From Chloroflexi bacterium UBA4733 (lineage in GTDB: Bacteria; Chloroflexota; UBA4733): DNA of 5,080 nucleotides. The DNA lies in NCBI GenBank assembly GCA_002404055.1, contig DHIZ01000237.1, positions 1 to 5,080 of the forward strand. Direction: 5' to 3'. Numbering within the stretch: position 1 is the stretch's first letter; every line of letters starts with the position of its first letter. The notes below the pieces were generated by a model that ran no database searches, was not told the DNA's origin, and saw only the letters and a list, made by a program, of their open reading frames with translations. The position numbers were made by a program, and so were the translations under genes. Of the stretch, positions 1 through 5,080 are shown in pieces.

Positions 1-185
1 GGACCGTCGAAGCGGCCGTGCCGTTGCCGCAGCACCCCGTCTCGCCGACGCTGCGGTCCAACCGTACCGTCCCGAAGGCGACCGTCCCCTGCTATGGAAG
101 ATCGGTTCCCCCCACGGCAGTGGGGGAACCTGGCGAGCGGTGCGAGCCGGAGGGGGCCTTCCTCCGCGGCGGTCTGAACAGCGAA
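1..185. other. Non-coding or unassigned left edge
   Basis: I see no convincing gene in this stretch. Open frames cross it on both strands, but none has a ribosome binding site or a recognisable protein pattern, and the plus-strand frame running on from here is antisense to the receptor gene beginning at 186. It contains an 8-bp direct repeat ACCGTCCC (66-73 and 81-88), a strong hairpin at 104-130, and a weaker one at 148-166 (CGGAGG and CCTCCG around a 7-base loop). Both hairpins lie in the probable 3' untranslated region of the minus-strand receptor genes. The start or end of another gene truncated by the window edge in positions 1-90 cannot be excluded. Confidence 0.5.
104..130 (-). terminator. 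Strong GC-rich hairpin downstream of the receptor pair, possible terminator
   Basis: On the minus strand GGTTCCCCCAC pairs with GTGGGGGGAACC around a TGCC loop, an 11-bp stem with one bulged G. It lies about 55 bases past the stop codon at 186, with a weaker hairpin (148-166) in between. The position fits transcription termination or 3'-end protection of the two-gene receptor transcript. No T-run follows the stem on either strand, so it is not a classic intrinsic terminator. A structured 3' end that protects mRNA, or a repeat of another kind, is equally possible. Confidence 0.35.
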
Positions 186-470
186 TCAGGCTTGCAGCAA
201 CTGCTCGATCGGGATCACAAAGGCGGCTCCCCGGAAGGAGGTCGCGCCGCTGCTGCCGGTGATGGTGCGCGGCTGGGCGTGCTCGCGCATGATGCCCAAG
301 GCCTCATCCACGCGCTCCGCTTCGACCGCCAGCAGCAGCGTGACGTTGCCACGGCGCAAGAAGCCGCCAACCGTGCTGATGCGCGTCGGCCCGCGGAAGC
401 CGCGGGCAATCAGCGCTTTGACGATCTTGTCGGCGTCGTCGGGCAGGACGATGGCCACTACCAGTTTCAT
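186..470 (-). CDS. Short DarA/PstA-like cyclic-di-AMP receptor paralog (DUF970, PII-like)
   Basis: This 94-residue protein belongs to the PII-like DUF970 family, cytoplasmic trimers that bind cyclic-di-AMP and are thought to relay its level to partner proteins. The N-terminal strand MKLVVAIV and the family signature GGFLRRGN (residues 35-42) are clear, and the C-terminal strand is GAAFVIPIEQLL (81-92). Compared with the 123-residue neighbour upstream, it lacks that protein's N-terminal extension. It also has an extra residue before the signature (RGPTR in place of RVTR) and a much shorter loop before the last strand: residues 66-80 replace about 30 residues, and the VQVGGA motif is lost. The start is well supported by AAAGGAG eight bases upstream. 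It lies 36 bases after the full-length paralog on the same strand, so the two are probably co-transcribed. Cyclic-di-AMP binding is likely but unproven because the loop changed; it might bind another ligand or form mixed trimers. Confidence 0.9.
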   Translation of the reverse strand: MKLVVAIVLPDDADKIVKALIARGFRGPTRISTVGGFLRRGNVTLLLAVEAERVDEALGIMREHAQPRTITGSSGATSFRGAAFVIPIEQLLQA

Positions 471-506
471 TGATACGTCTCCTTTATAGCGATCCGTCGT
501 GCGGCG

Positions 507-878
507 CTAAAACGGCTCAAAACGCTCTACATCCAGGATGAAGACCACCGCGCCGCCCACCTGTACTTCGATTGGCTCCGAAAGGAACGGCTCGGCCATC
601 TCCACCGGGTAGGTGGCAGTCAGGAATGCCATGCGCGTGCGGCAGGTCTGGCGAATGATCGCCAGTAGCTCAGGGATCTGGCGCTCCTGCACGCCGATGA
701 GAATTGTCGCGTTACCCTTACGCAGGAAGCCGCCCACCGTGTGCATCCGCGTGACGCGGTAGCCGCGGCTGACGACAGCATCGCTCAGTGCCGGGGCATC
801 CTCGTCCTGCACAATGGCGACAACGAGCTTTGTCGCGATCGGTTGTGTACTGTGCGGTTTCACGACTATTTCCGGCAT
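507..878 (-). CDS. DarA/PstA-like cyclic-di-AMP receptor (DUF970, PII-like)
   Basis: This 123-residue protein matches the canonical cyclic-di-AMP receptor family (DarA of Bacillus, PstA of Staphylococcus and Listeria), a cytoplasmic PII-like trimer that binds the nucleotide between subunits. The family core starts at TKLVVAIVQDED (residues 16-27). It continues through RVTRMHTVGGFLRKGN (41-56), which carries the Arg, Thr and Gly-Gly-Phe-Leu residues that line the ligand pocket in the family, and through VQVGGAVVFIL (105-115) to a typical RFEPF end. Residues 1-15 are an extension before the usual family start. The ATG has TGAGG seven bases upstream, and no better start is visible. It is the first gene of a probable two-gene transcript with the shorter paralog. 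No effector gene, cyclase or phosphodiesterase lies in the window, so its partner is unknown. I see no convincing promoter upstream. Confidence 0.95.
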   Translation of the reverse strand: MPEIVVKPHSTQPIATKLVVAIVQDEDAPALSDAVVSRGYRVTRMHTVGGFLRKGNATILIGVQERQIPELLAIIRQTCRTRMAFLTATYPVEMAEPFLSEPIEVQVGGAVVFILDVERFEPF

Positions 879-927
879 CCCCGAACCTCACATTCCAAGG
901 CATCAGCCATAAAGGGAGCGCACCGCT

Positions 928-1092
928 TTGCGCCCCAACCCGCCCGGCGACTTACCTTGCCGTAGACTTCCCGTTGAAAGCTGGCGGCAGGAGTGTACCC
1001 GAAGACACCGACGCAACCTGGCATGGGTCCTACTCGCCGTCTACGGCATCGGTATGCTGCTGGTCACGCTGTACGCCCGCCTGGTCTGGTGA
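928..1092 (+). CDS. Possible small single-pass membrane protein (54 residues), unknown function
   Basis: This short frame would encode 54 residues: a Pro/Arg-rich N-terminal half (starting LRPNPPGDLPCRR, with a basic RRHRRN stretch at about 26-31) and a C-terminal hydrophobic helix LAWVLLAVYGIGMLLVTLYA ending ARLVW. The basic stretch before the helix fits an N-in topology with the helix as membrane anchor. From codon 30 onwards almost every third position is G or C, like the other genes here; the first half is less biased. The only usable start is TTG at 928, with AAAGGGAG at 911-918, nine bases away. The frame is closed by a stop at 910. It runs divergently from the receptor gene starting at 878 and converges on the YihY gene, leaving 13 bases between the two stop codons. 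I recognise no family. It may be a real small protein, the remnant of a larger membrane gene, or chance. Confidence 0.45.
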   Translation: MRPNPPGDLPCRRLPVESWRQECTRRHRRNLAWVLLAVYGIGMLLVTLYARLVW

Positions 1093-1105
1093 GGCAGGCG
1101 CGAAG

Positions 1106-2137
1106 CTAGCGGGAGGCGTCCGGCGTCGCTGGCGGAGGAGAACGACGCAGCCGGATCTGCCGGGCGCGCTGGACGACCGAGCGCAGGCGCGACGGGGTCG
1201 ACGTCGGCAGCCTGACAGCGGGCACCAAACTGCCCAACGGCAGCGCCTGGGCAGCCAAAGCACGTTGCGCCTCCAACTGCACCAAGCCGGCAACGTCGAC
1301 GGGCAATGCCCGCTGGCGCAATGCCACGTAGGAATTGAGCTCCGCGCCAAACACGAAGACCAGAGATACCACCCAGAACCAGAAGGCCAGGATGCCAAAC
1401 ACCAGCAAGGCCTGGCCGAACCAGGCGTGCGCCATGAAGCGTCCGGCATAGTAGGGGAAGGCGATGTTCATTATTTCGAACAACACGGCGGCAACCAGGG
1501 CGCCGCGCCAGACTTCCCAGGGGTACATGCGGCGATTCGGCACCACCTGGTAGATGAGAAAGAACAGCAGGAAGGAAACGACGGCGCCCACGCCGTAGCC
1601 GCTGATGGTCAACAGCAGGGCGTAATCGGGGACGTGCCCCAGGTCCGCCGCCAGTGTCGGGAAAAGGTTACTCACTGTGCCGCCGACCACAGCGAGCGGC
1701 GCCAGCGCGGCAAACAGGAAGACCATGCCGATGGCCATCAGCTTCTGGCGCACCGGGTCGCGGCCGCGTGTGCGAAAGATGATGCTGAAGCAGTTCTCCA
1801 TGGCGCTGAAGAGGTTGGAACCGGTCCAGATGAAGCCGCCAAAGCTGATGATTGCCGTCAGCTTGGATGCCTGGTGAAAGTCCACCAACATGCTGTAGAG
1901 GTTCACATTGAGGCCGGTGGCGCTCGTGACGCCGCCGGGCAGCGAGTAGGTCAGCACGCTCGCCAGATCGCGTATCTGGGCGGTCGGCAGCACCAGCGCT
2001 CCCAATGCCAGGATGCCAAGAAAGAGCGGGAAGGTGGCCGTCAGGAAGTTGTAGGCCAGCAGCGTGGAAAGGCTAAAGGCCCAGTCGTTCCCGAACTTCT
2101 GCAGGAAGTCCGTGATTGACCGCAGTTTTGCTCGCAC
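1106..2137 (-). CDS. YihY/BrkB family inner-membrane protein (UPF0761)
   Basis: This 343-residue polytopic membrane protein belongs to the YihY/BrkB family, named partly for a Bordetella serum-resistance locus; its molecular function is unsettled. About six hydrophobic segments are visible (roughly residues 24-50, 93-108, 132-157, 171-199, 211-229 and 241-265). Family hallmarks are LLAYNFLTATFPLFLGIL near the N-terminus, WTGSNLFSAMENCFSIIF (104-121), YQVVPNRRMYPWEVWRGAL (196-213), the FPYYAGRF stretch, and GAELNSYV (264-271) in the last helix. The start is GTG at 2137, preceded by GGGAGGAG; the frame stays open far upstream, but that part is antisense-like translation over the mannosidase. 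Residues from about 280 onwards form a non-membrane tail, ending in a basic, proline-containing stretch. It follows the mannosidase by 50 bases and probably shares its transcript. The functional link between the two is not evident. Confidence 0.93.
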   Translation of the reverse strand: MRAKLRSITDFLQKFGNDWAFSLSTLLAYNFLTATFPLFLGILALGALVLPTAQIRDLASVLTYSLPGGVTSATGLNVNLYSMLVDFHQASKLTAIISFGGFIWTGSNLFSAMENCFSIIFRTRGRDPVRQKLMAIGMVFLFAALAPLAVVGGTVSNLFPTLAADLGHVPDYALLLTISGYGVGAVVSFLLFFLIYQVVPNRRMYPWEVWRGALVAAVLFEIMNIAFPYYAGRFMAHAWFGQALLVFGILAFWFWVVSLVFVFGAELNSYVALRQRALPVDVAGLVQLEAQRALAAQALPLGSLVPAVRLPTSTPSRLRSVVQRARQIRLRRSPPPATPDASR

Positions 2138-2140
2138 CGG

Positions 2141-2148
2141 CTCCTCCC
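2141..2148 (-). promoter_or_regulatory. Ribosome binding site that fixes the YihY GTG start
   Basis: On the minus strand GGGAGGAG ends three bases before the GTG at 2137, or five bases counted from the GGGAGG core. No ATG or other plausible start lies in frame in the preceding 50-base gap after the mannosidase stop, so this site decides the GTG start and makes the YihY protein 343 residues long. Confidence 0.8.
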
Positions 2149-2187
2149 TGCTTTCTACCAGTATGCCGCATCGGCGATGCTGGAAGG

Positions 2188-4767
2188 TTAGCGTCGGGAG
2201 AGCGTGCGCGCTTCCGGCGCGGCGCGCCGGGCAACCTCTAGCCGCAGCGTCCTGAGCTGGAAGGGCGAGAATACGAGTTCCACCGTTTCCGACCGCACGG
2301 CCAGCGCCTGTCCAGTCAGCGCAACTGCGTCCGTTTCCTGGCAGCCTTGCAACCCGGCCACCCAGAACGTGCAACGACAGGCCCCGCCCCCGGCCTCGTA
2401 CAGGCGCGCCGTCAGCGCGTCGCCGTCGCGGTAGAGCGCGCCGAGCACGATATTGCCGGGCTCGACGCGCACACGCGGCTCCAGGCCGGGGCGGACATCG
2501 GCGGCGGCGATCGTCAGTGGCGGACTGTTCAGGGCCTCCGCCTCCCACCAGGGTTCCACCGGGTGCGCGGTATCGCCGGGGATGATGCTGTAGCTGAAGC
2601 TGTGGTGGACGCCGTCCTCGTAGGCAAGCGTGCTCATGCCCTTGTATTCCATGGCCGCCGAGCGCAACAGGGAGAGCAGCAGGACACCGTCGGTCACGTT
2701 GCCGCCCGGCAGGCCGCGGTTGCACAGATAGACCGTCGCCTCTCCGTCGCCATAGGAGAGCCACCCTTGCGTCGGGTATTCGCCTTCCTCCCGCTCCAGA
2801 TGCCCGTTTGGGACGCTGTGGACGATCTTCCCGCCCTGAATCGGTGTCGGGAAGGCAACGCGGATGCGATAGTGCTTGCCGTGCCCGGTGAGTTCCGTGC
2901 GAAAGTCGATCCGCCGCATGTGGTGGTAGATCACGAGCTGCTGCGTGAATTCCACGCGCAGTTGCCAGTAGCGCAGGGCGCCGCGCGCGCGGATCGTCGT
3001 CCGCAACGGACCGTCCTCCACCAGTTCGCTGGTCACCCGGGCCGTGTGGGAACTGACCCCGGACCGAAAGACGCGCTCGTCGGCGGTGGCAGGCGAAGGA
3101 TAGGGATCGTGCAGTGGTGTGGTGGTACGGACGTTCCCGTTGAGCGGCCCTTCGTTGAGCAGCCAGAGGTCGCCGTTGTCGTTCTGCAGCACCAGGTCAT
3201 TCCAGAAGGGCCGCGCCGGATCGACATACTCACGGCCCGTCAGTTTATCTGCCAGGCTGGTGATGACGCCTCCCTGCACCGCAATGCGGAAGTCGTCCGT
3301 CTCGATCATGCGTGGCGGGTCGTTCTCCGGTGCGTCGGTGGTCACGCCTCGTTGCGTTGCGGCGCGTGGCCGCGCGACCTCCGTTGCAGACCCGGCAGGG
3401 AGGGGCGAGGCTGCCTCCGTCGTGCGCAGGCCAAACACTGCATACCCCAGCGGCGGCAATTCCGCCTGGAAGAGCAGTTCGCGGTCGGCAAGCTGCACCG
3501 GGAGGTCGCGGCCATCGGCGTCCACGACGCGGTAGCCCGACCAGCCAATCGCCATCGTGTTGAGGCGCAGTACCTCGGTGCGTGGCCGGGGCAAGGTGTT
3601 GAAGACCAGCACGCTCATGCCGCCGTGGTGGCCGACGCGGCGGGCGGTCGCCCGATCCACGGCATCCATCAAGAGGCGAGTGACCAGTTTGTCGGCGGTG
3701 CGGTACTGCTCGACTGCCTGCTCATAGGCAGCGTCGATGATGGTGCCGGAGATGATGTCGTGGAACTGGTTGACCAACGTGATGCGCCAGGCTTCGTCCA
3801 GTTGGGCCGTTGGGTAGTCGCCGCCATCCAACCAGAGCAACACGTTCGCCTTTTCCGCCGCCCCCAGCGCCGACTCAAGCCGCCGGTTGAGCTGCTTGAG
3901 CGCGATGCGGCTGCTATAGGTTCCCTGGAACACGGGATTAAACTCGCCATCGTATTCGGGGAGGGGTGCGCCGGACGCCTCGACGGCGTTGAAGAATCGA
4001 GCAGGTGTAGAGCAGACGAATCGGGTGTTCTCGTCGCCCGCACGGTTCAAGGCCGCGATGCTCGCCGTCGTGCTCCTTTGCGGTAGGGCGAAGTCACCAC
4101 TGTTGCCCAAAAGAATGTGCGGCGTCGCAGCAAAGCCCGCGGCCTCGGTAGCCATGCGCCGAATCGCGCCGAGTGGCACGAGCGCCTGATCGAGTGCGTT
4201 CTCAACCTGCGCCTGCTCAGGGAAACGCACAGCGCCGTAGCCGAAGGGCGTCCAGTGGCAGAGGAGCGTGCTGCCGTCCAACCCCCGCCAGGTGAACTCG
4301 CTGCTGGTCAGCCAGGGCTGCTTGCCGCGCCAGAAGATGTAGCGGCTGTAGCCGCAATGGCGCAGGATGCCCGGTAAGCTGCTCGGGTGGCCCCAACAGT
4401 CGGCAATCCAGCAGGTGCTGGCCGTTACTCCCAGGCGCGACTGCAGCCAGCGTTGGCCGCGCAGGGCCTGGCGGAGCAACGATTCACCGGAGGGCACATT
4501 GACGTCGGGCATGACGTACATGCCGCAGGCGATCTCCAGGCGACCTTCCTGCGCCAACGCTCGCAGTTCGGGCAGCAGATCGTGATTGCGCACCAGCAAT
4601 GCTTCCAGAAGGATGACCTGCTCCACGACGAATGTGTAGTCGGGCTGTGCGCGCAGCAGCTCCAGCATTGCCAGCAGATTTTCCAGCGCCCGCGGCAGAT
4701 AGCCGTCGTAGGTATCCAGGTAGGCGACGTCGAAGTGGAACGATGGCACGATATGAACGGTTCGCAT
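2188..4767 (-). CDS. Glycoside hydrolase family 38 alpha-mannosidase
   Basis: This 859-residue protein is a complete GH38 alpha-mannosidase, a zinc-dependent retaining enzyme that removes alpha-linked mannose. It has no signal peptide, so it should act in the cytoplasm on imported or recycled mannosides. The catalytic barrel spans about residues 1-265. It carries the metal pair His11 and Asp13 (HFD), the probable nucleophile Asp123 in CWIADCWGHP, and Asp225 in GNSGDFALP, which aligns with the acid/base region. The helical middle domain (about 270-365) carries the metal-ligand motif QFHDIISGT with His336. A beta-rich C-terminal half (about 380-845) follows, broken by a low-complexity linker around 450-485. 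The length is close to bacterial relatives such as MngB. The start at 4767 has GGAAAG seven bases upstream and begins exactly at the family core; the frame extends 85 codons further back, but only across the promoter region. The HFDVAY motif departs from the more usual HWDREW or HNDPGW. The exact substrate linkage cannot be read from sequence. Confidence 0.95.
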   Translation of the reverse strand: MRTVHIVPSFHFDVAYLDTYDGYLPRALENLLAMLELLRAQPDYTFVVEQVILLEALLVRNHDLLPELRALAQEGRLEIACGMYVMPDVNVPSGESLLRQALRGQRWLQSRLGVTASTCWIADCWGHPSSLPGILRHCGYSRYIFWRGKQPWLTSSEFTWRGLDGSTLLCHWTPFGYGAVRFPEQAQVENALDQALVPLGAIRRMATEAAGFAATPHILLGNSGDFALPQRSTTASIAALNRAGDENTRFVCSTPARFFNAVEASGAPLPEYDGEFNPVFQGTYSSRIALKQLNRRLESALGAAEKANVLLWLDGGDYPTAQLDEAWRITLVNQFHDIISGTIIDAAYEQAVEQYRTADKLVTRLLMDAVDRATARRVGHHGGMSVLVFNTLPRPRTEVLRLNTMAIGWSGYRVVDADGRDLPVQLADRELLFQAELPPLGYAVFGLRTTEAASPLPAGSATEVARPRAATQRGVTTDAPENDPPRMIETDDFRIAVQGGVITSLADKLTGREYVDPARPFWNDLVLQNDNGDLWLLNEGPLNGNVRTTTPLHDPYPSPATADERVFRSGVSSHTARVTSELVEDGPLRTTIRARGALRYWQLRVEFTQQLVIYHHMRRIDFRTELTGHGKHYRIRVAFPTPIQGGKIVHSVPNGHLEREEGEYPTQGWLSYGDGEATVYLCNRGLPGGNVTDGVLLLSLLRSAAMEYKGMSTLAYEDGVHHSFSYSIIPGDTAHPVEPWWEAEALNSPPLTIAAADVRPGLEPRVRVEPGNIVLGALYRDGDALTARLYEAGGGACRCTFWVAGLQGCQETDAVALTGQALAVRSETVELVFSPFQLRTLRLEVARRAAPEARTLSRR

Positions 4768-4807
4768 GGCGGGTCTTTCCGGTGTTCTTGAGCATGTGTG
4801 AGCAGCC

Positions 4808-4813
4808 ATCATA
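4808..4813 (-). promoter_or_regulatory. Candidate -10 box of the mannosidase promoter
   Basis: On the minus strand TATGAT matches the sigma-70 -10 consensus at five of six positions. It would place the transcription start near 4801, giving a leader of about 35 bases before the ATG at 4767. The matching -35 position (about 4831-4836) falls inside the left arm of the inverted repeat and has no good TTGACA match, suggesting a promoter that needs an activator. The call rests on this hexamer and on its mirror-image placement relative to the promoter of the divergent gene. Confidence 0.4.
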
Positions 4814-4829
4814 CAGCGATGGCACGGAT

Positions 4830-4959
4830 GGAAAGGCATGCCGCGACTGCGGGCCCAGGGGGCACCCTCGGCCCGAAGACTGCACTGCCGTGCCGATGCC
4901 CTCACCAGGACCGCAGTCCTGTCTTTGGGCCGCAGACCGCAGTCGCGGCATGCCTTTCC
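4830..4959. repeat. Nested inverted repeat with perfect 23-bp arms in the divergent promoter region
   Basis: The arms at 4830-4852 and 4937-4959 are perfect reverse complements over 23 bases, beginning GGAAAGGCATGCCGCG on the left. Each arm contains the 8-bp palindrome GGCATGCC and the smaller dyad CCGCGACTGCGG. Inside lies a second pair, CGGCCCGAAGAC (4869-4880) and GTCTTTGGGCCG (4921-4932), with a single G:T pairing. Near the centre are two small hairpins: GCAC/GTGC (4882-4893) and AGGAC/GTCCT (4907-4920). Arm centres are 107 bases apart, near ten helical turns. The arms overlap the -35 regions of both divergent promoters, which favours a paired operator. A terminator is unlikely because both flanking genes read away from it. 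A MITE-like element is possible, though I see no target-site duplication. Confidence 0.9.
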
Positions 4960-4973
4960 GCTGCAACCGCGGC

Positions 4974-4979
4974 TATAAT
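4974..4979 (+). promoter_or_regulatory. Consensus -10 box of the isomerase/epimerase promoter
   Basis: TATAAT is a perfect sigma-70 -10 hexamer, striking in this GC-rich region, and predicts transcription from about 4986 with a leader near 50 bases before the ATG at 5037. The -35 region lies in the right arm of the inverted repeat. The best match there is ATGCCT (4950-4955, 18-base spacer, three of six), so the promoter may depend on a regulator bound to the arm. Confidence 0.65.
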
Positions 4980-5004
4980 CGCCTGCACTGTGGGCGATCG
5001 CTCT

Positions 5005-5018
5005 GGCGCGATGGCGCC
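5005..5018 (+). other. Short hairpin in the isomerase leader
   Basis: GGCGC and GCGCC form a 5-bp all-GC stem around a GATG loop, seven bases before the ribosome binding site at 5025-5030. It would lie in the 5' untranslated RNA if transcription starts at the TATAAT box. It leaves the ribosome binding site free, so any effect on translation is uncertain and it may be incidental in GC-rich sequence. Confidence 0.35.
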
Positions 5019-5024
5019 TCAATC

Positions 5025-5030
5025 AGGGAG
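5025..5030 (+). promoter_or_regulatory. Ribosome binding site that selects the ATG at 5037
   Basis: AGGGAG is followed by six bases and then the ATG at 5037. An in-frame ATG also occurs at 5031, directly against this site with no spacing, so initiation there is improbable. The protein should therefore begin MARPV rather than MYMARPV. Confidence 0.8.
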
Positions 5031-5036
5031 ATGTAT

Positions 5037-5080
5037 ATGGCGCGACCTGTCACCCTCTTCACCGGCCAGTGGGCCGACCT
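5037..5080 (+). CDS. Sugar phosphate isomerase/epimerase-like protein, N-terminus only
   Basis: Only 14 complete codons are present before the window ends, reading MARPVTLFTGQWAD. This resembles the N-terminus of sugar phosphate isomerases/epimerases of the xylose isomerase-like TIM-barrel family (AP endonuclease 2 fold), where a first beta strand followed by a TGQWADL-type turn is common. Such enzymes interconvert sugars or sugar phosphates, or act on inositol-type compounds, in the cytoplasm; the substrate cannot be read here. The start is fixed by AGGGAG six bases upstream, and a perfect TATAAT lies 58 bases before it. The gene diverges from the mannosidase across the large inverted repeat, which suggests joint control of two sugar-metabolism genes. 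The family call rests on a short stretch and recognition alone. Confidence 0.7.
   Translation, partial: MARPVTLFTGQWAD

Noticed and set aside
66..88. The 8-bp direct repeat ACCGTCCC as a CRISPR or iteron array
   Set aside because: Only two short copies with one spacing are present, far below what an array would need, and there is no repeat-spacer regularity.
843..872. A possible plus-strand promoter (TTGTGT and TATTTC) for the small membrane frame
   Set aside because: The -10 candidate matches the consensus at only three of six positions and lies within the receptor coding sequence, so it is too weak to list.
788..2119. A long plus-strand open frame of 443 codons across the YihY region
   Set aside because: It is antisense to a clear YihY/BrkB gene, has low-complexity composition rich in Gln, His, Ala and Gly, and matches no protein pattern. 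Long antisense frames are expected in GC-rich genes.
2138..2764. Upstream extension of the YihY reading frame by 209 codons
   Set aside because: It overlaps the mannosidase in another frame, reads as Arg/Gly-rich nonsense, and the GTG at 2137 has a strong ribosome binding site exactly where family similarity starts.
2347..4086. A plus-strand open frame of 579 codons across the mannosidase
   Set aside because: It is fully antisense to the GH38 coding sequence, which shows all catalytic motifs. The frame has no ribosome binding site or recognisable domain, so it is a mirror of the codon bias.
4830..4959. The large inverted repeat as a transcription terminator or riboswitch
   Set aside because: Both flanking genes read away from it and the likely transcription starts lie outside the arms, so neither transcript would contain it. 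There is no T-run next to the arms.
4768..5022. N-terminal extension of the mannosidase by 85 residues
   Set aside because: It runs through the inverted repeat and promoter boxes, is Cys/Arg-rich without family similarity, and the GH38 core starts directly at the ATG at 4767 behind a usable ribosome binding site.

Overview
This is a GC-rich window (about 60% by eye) with compact gene spacing. The clearest families are two tandem DarA/PstA-type cyclic-di-AMP receptors, a YihY/BrkB membrane protein, a bacterial GH38 alpha-mannosidase and the start of a sugar phosphate isomerase/epimerase. This mix, with GTG and possibly TTG starts and GC-rich third codon positions, suggests a Chloroflexota-like (Caldilinea/Anaerolineae-type) bacterium. 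That placement is inferred from protein style and is not proven.

Layout from left to right. Positions 1-185 hold no convincing gene but contain two GC-rich hairpins just past the end of the receptor pair. Two minus-strand cyclic-di-AMP receptor genes follow: the full-length 123-residue protein is upstream (878-507), and a 94-residue paralog with a shortened loop is downstream (470-186). A small plus-strand ORF (928-1092) could encode a 54-residue single-pass membrane protein. It ends 13 bases from the end of the convergent YihY/BrkB gene (2137-1106, minus, GTG start). The GH38 alpha-mannosidase (4767-2188, minus) lies 50 bases upstream of YihY on the same strand, so the two are probably one transcript.

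The 269-base region 4768-5036 separates the mannosidase from a divergent gene starting at 5037, of which only 14 complete codons are present. Its N-terminus resembles the TIM-barrel sugar phosphate isomerase/epimerase family. The intergenic region holds the most striking structure in the window. It is a perfect 23-bp inverted repeat with arms at 4830-4852 and 4937-4959, enclosing a second, nested near-perfect inverted repeat. Outside each arm, at nearly the same distance, lies a -10-like hexamer pointing outwards: a perfect TATAAT on the plus strand and TATGAT on the minus strand. The arms therefore cover both -35 regions. The simplest reading is a paired operator co-regulating a divergent carbohydrate locus; a small MITE-like element is the main alternative.

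Functionally the window joins two themes: second-messenger sensing (the receptor pair) and intracellular sugar metabolism (mannosidase and isomerase). Nothing in the sequence shows that they are linked.
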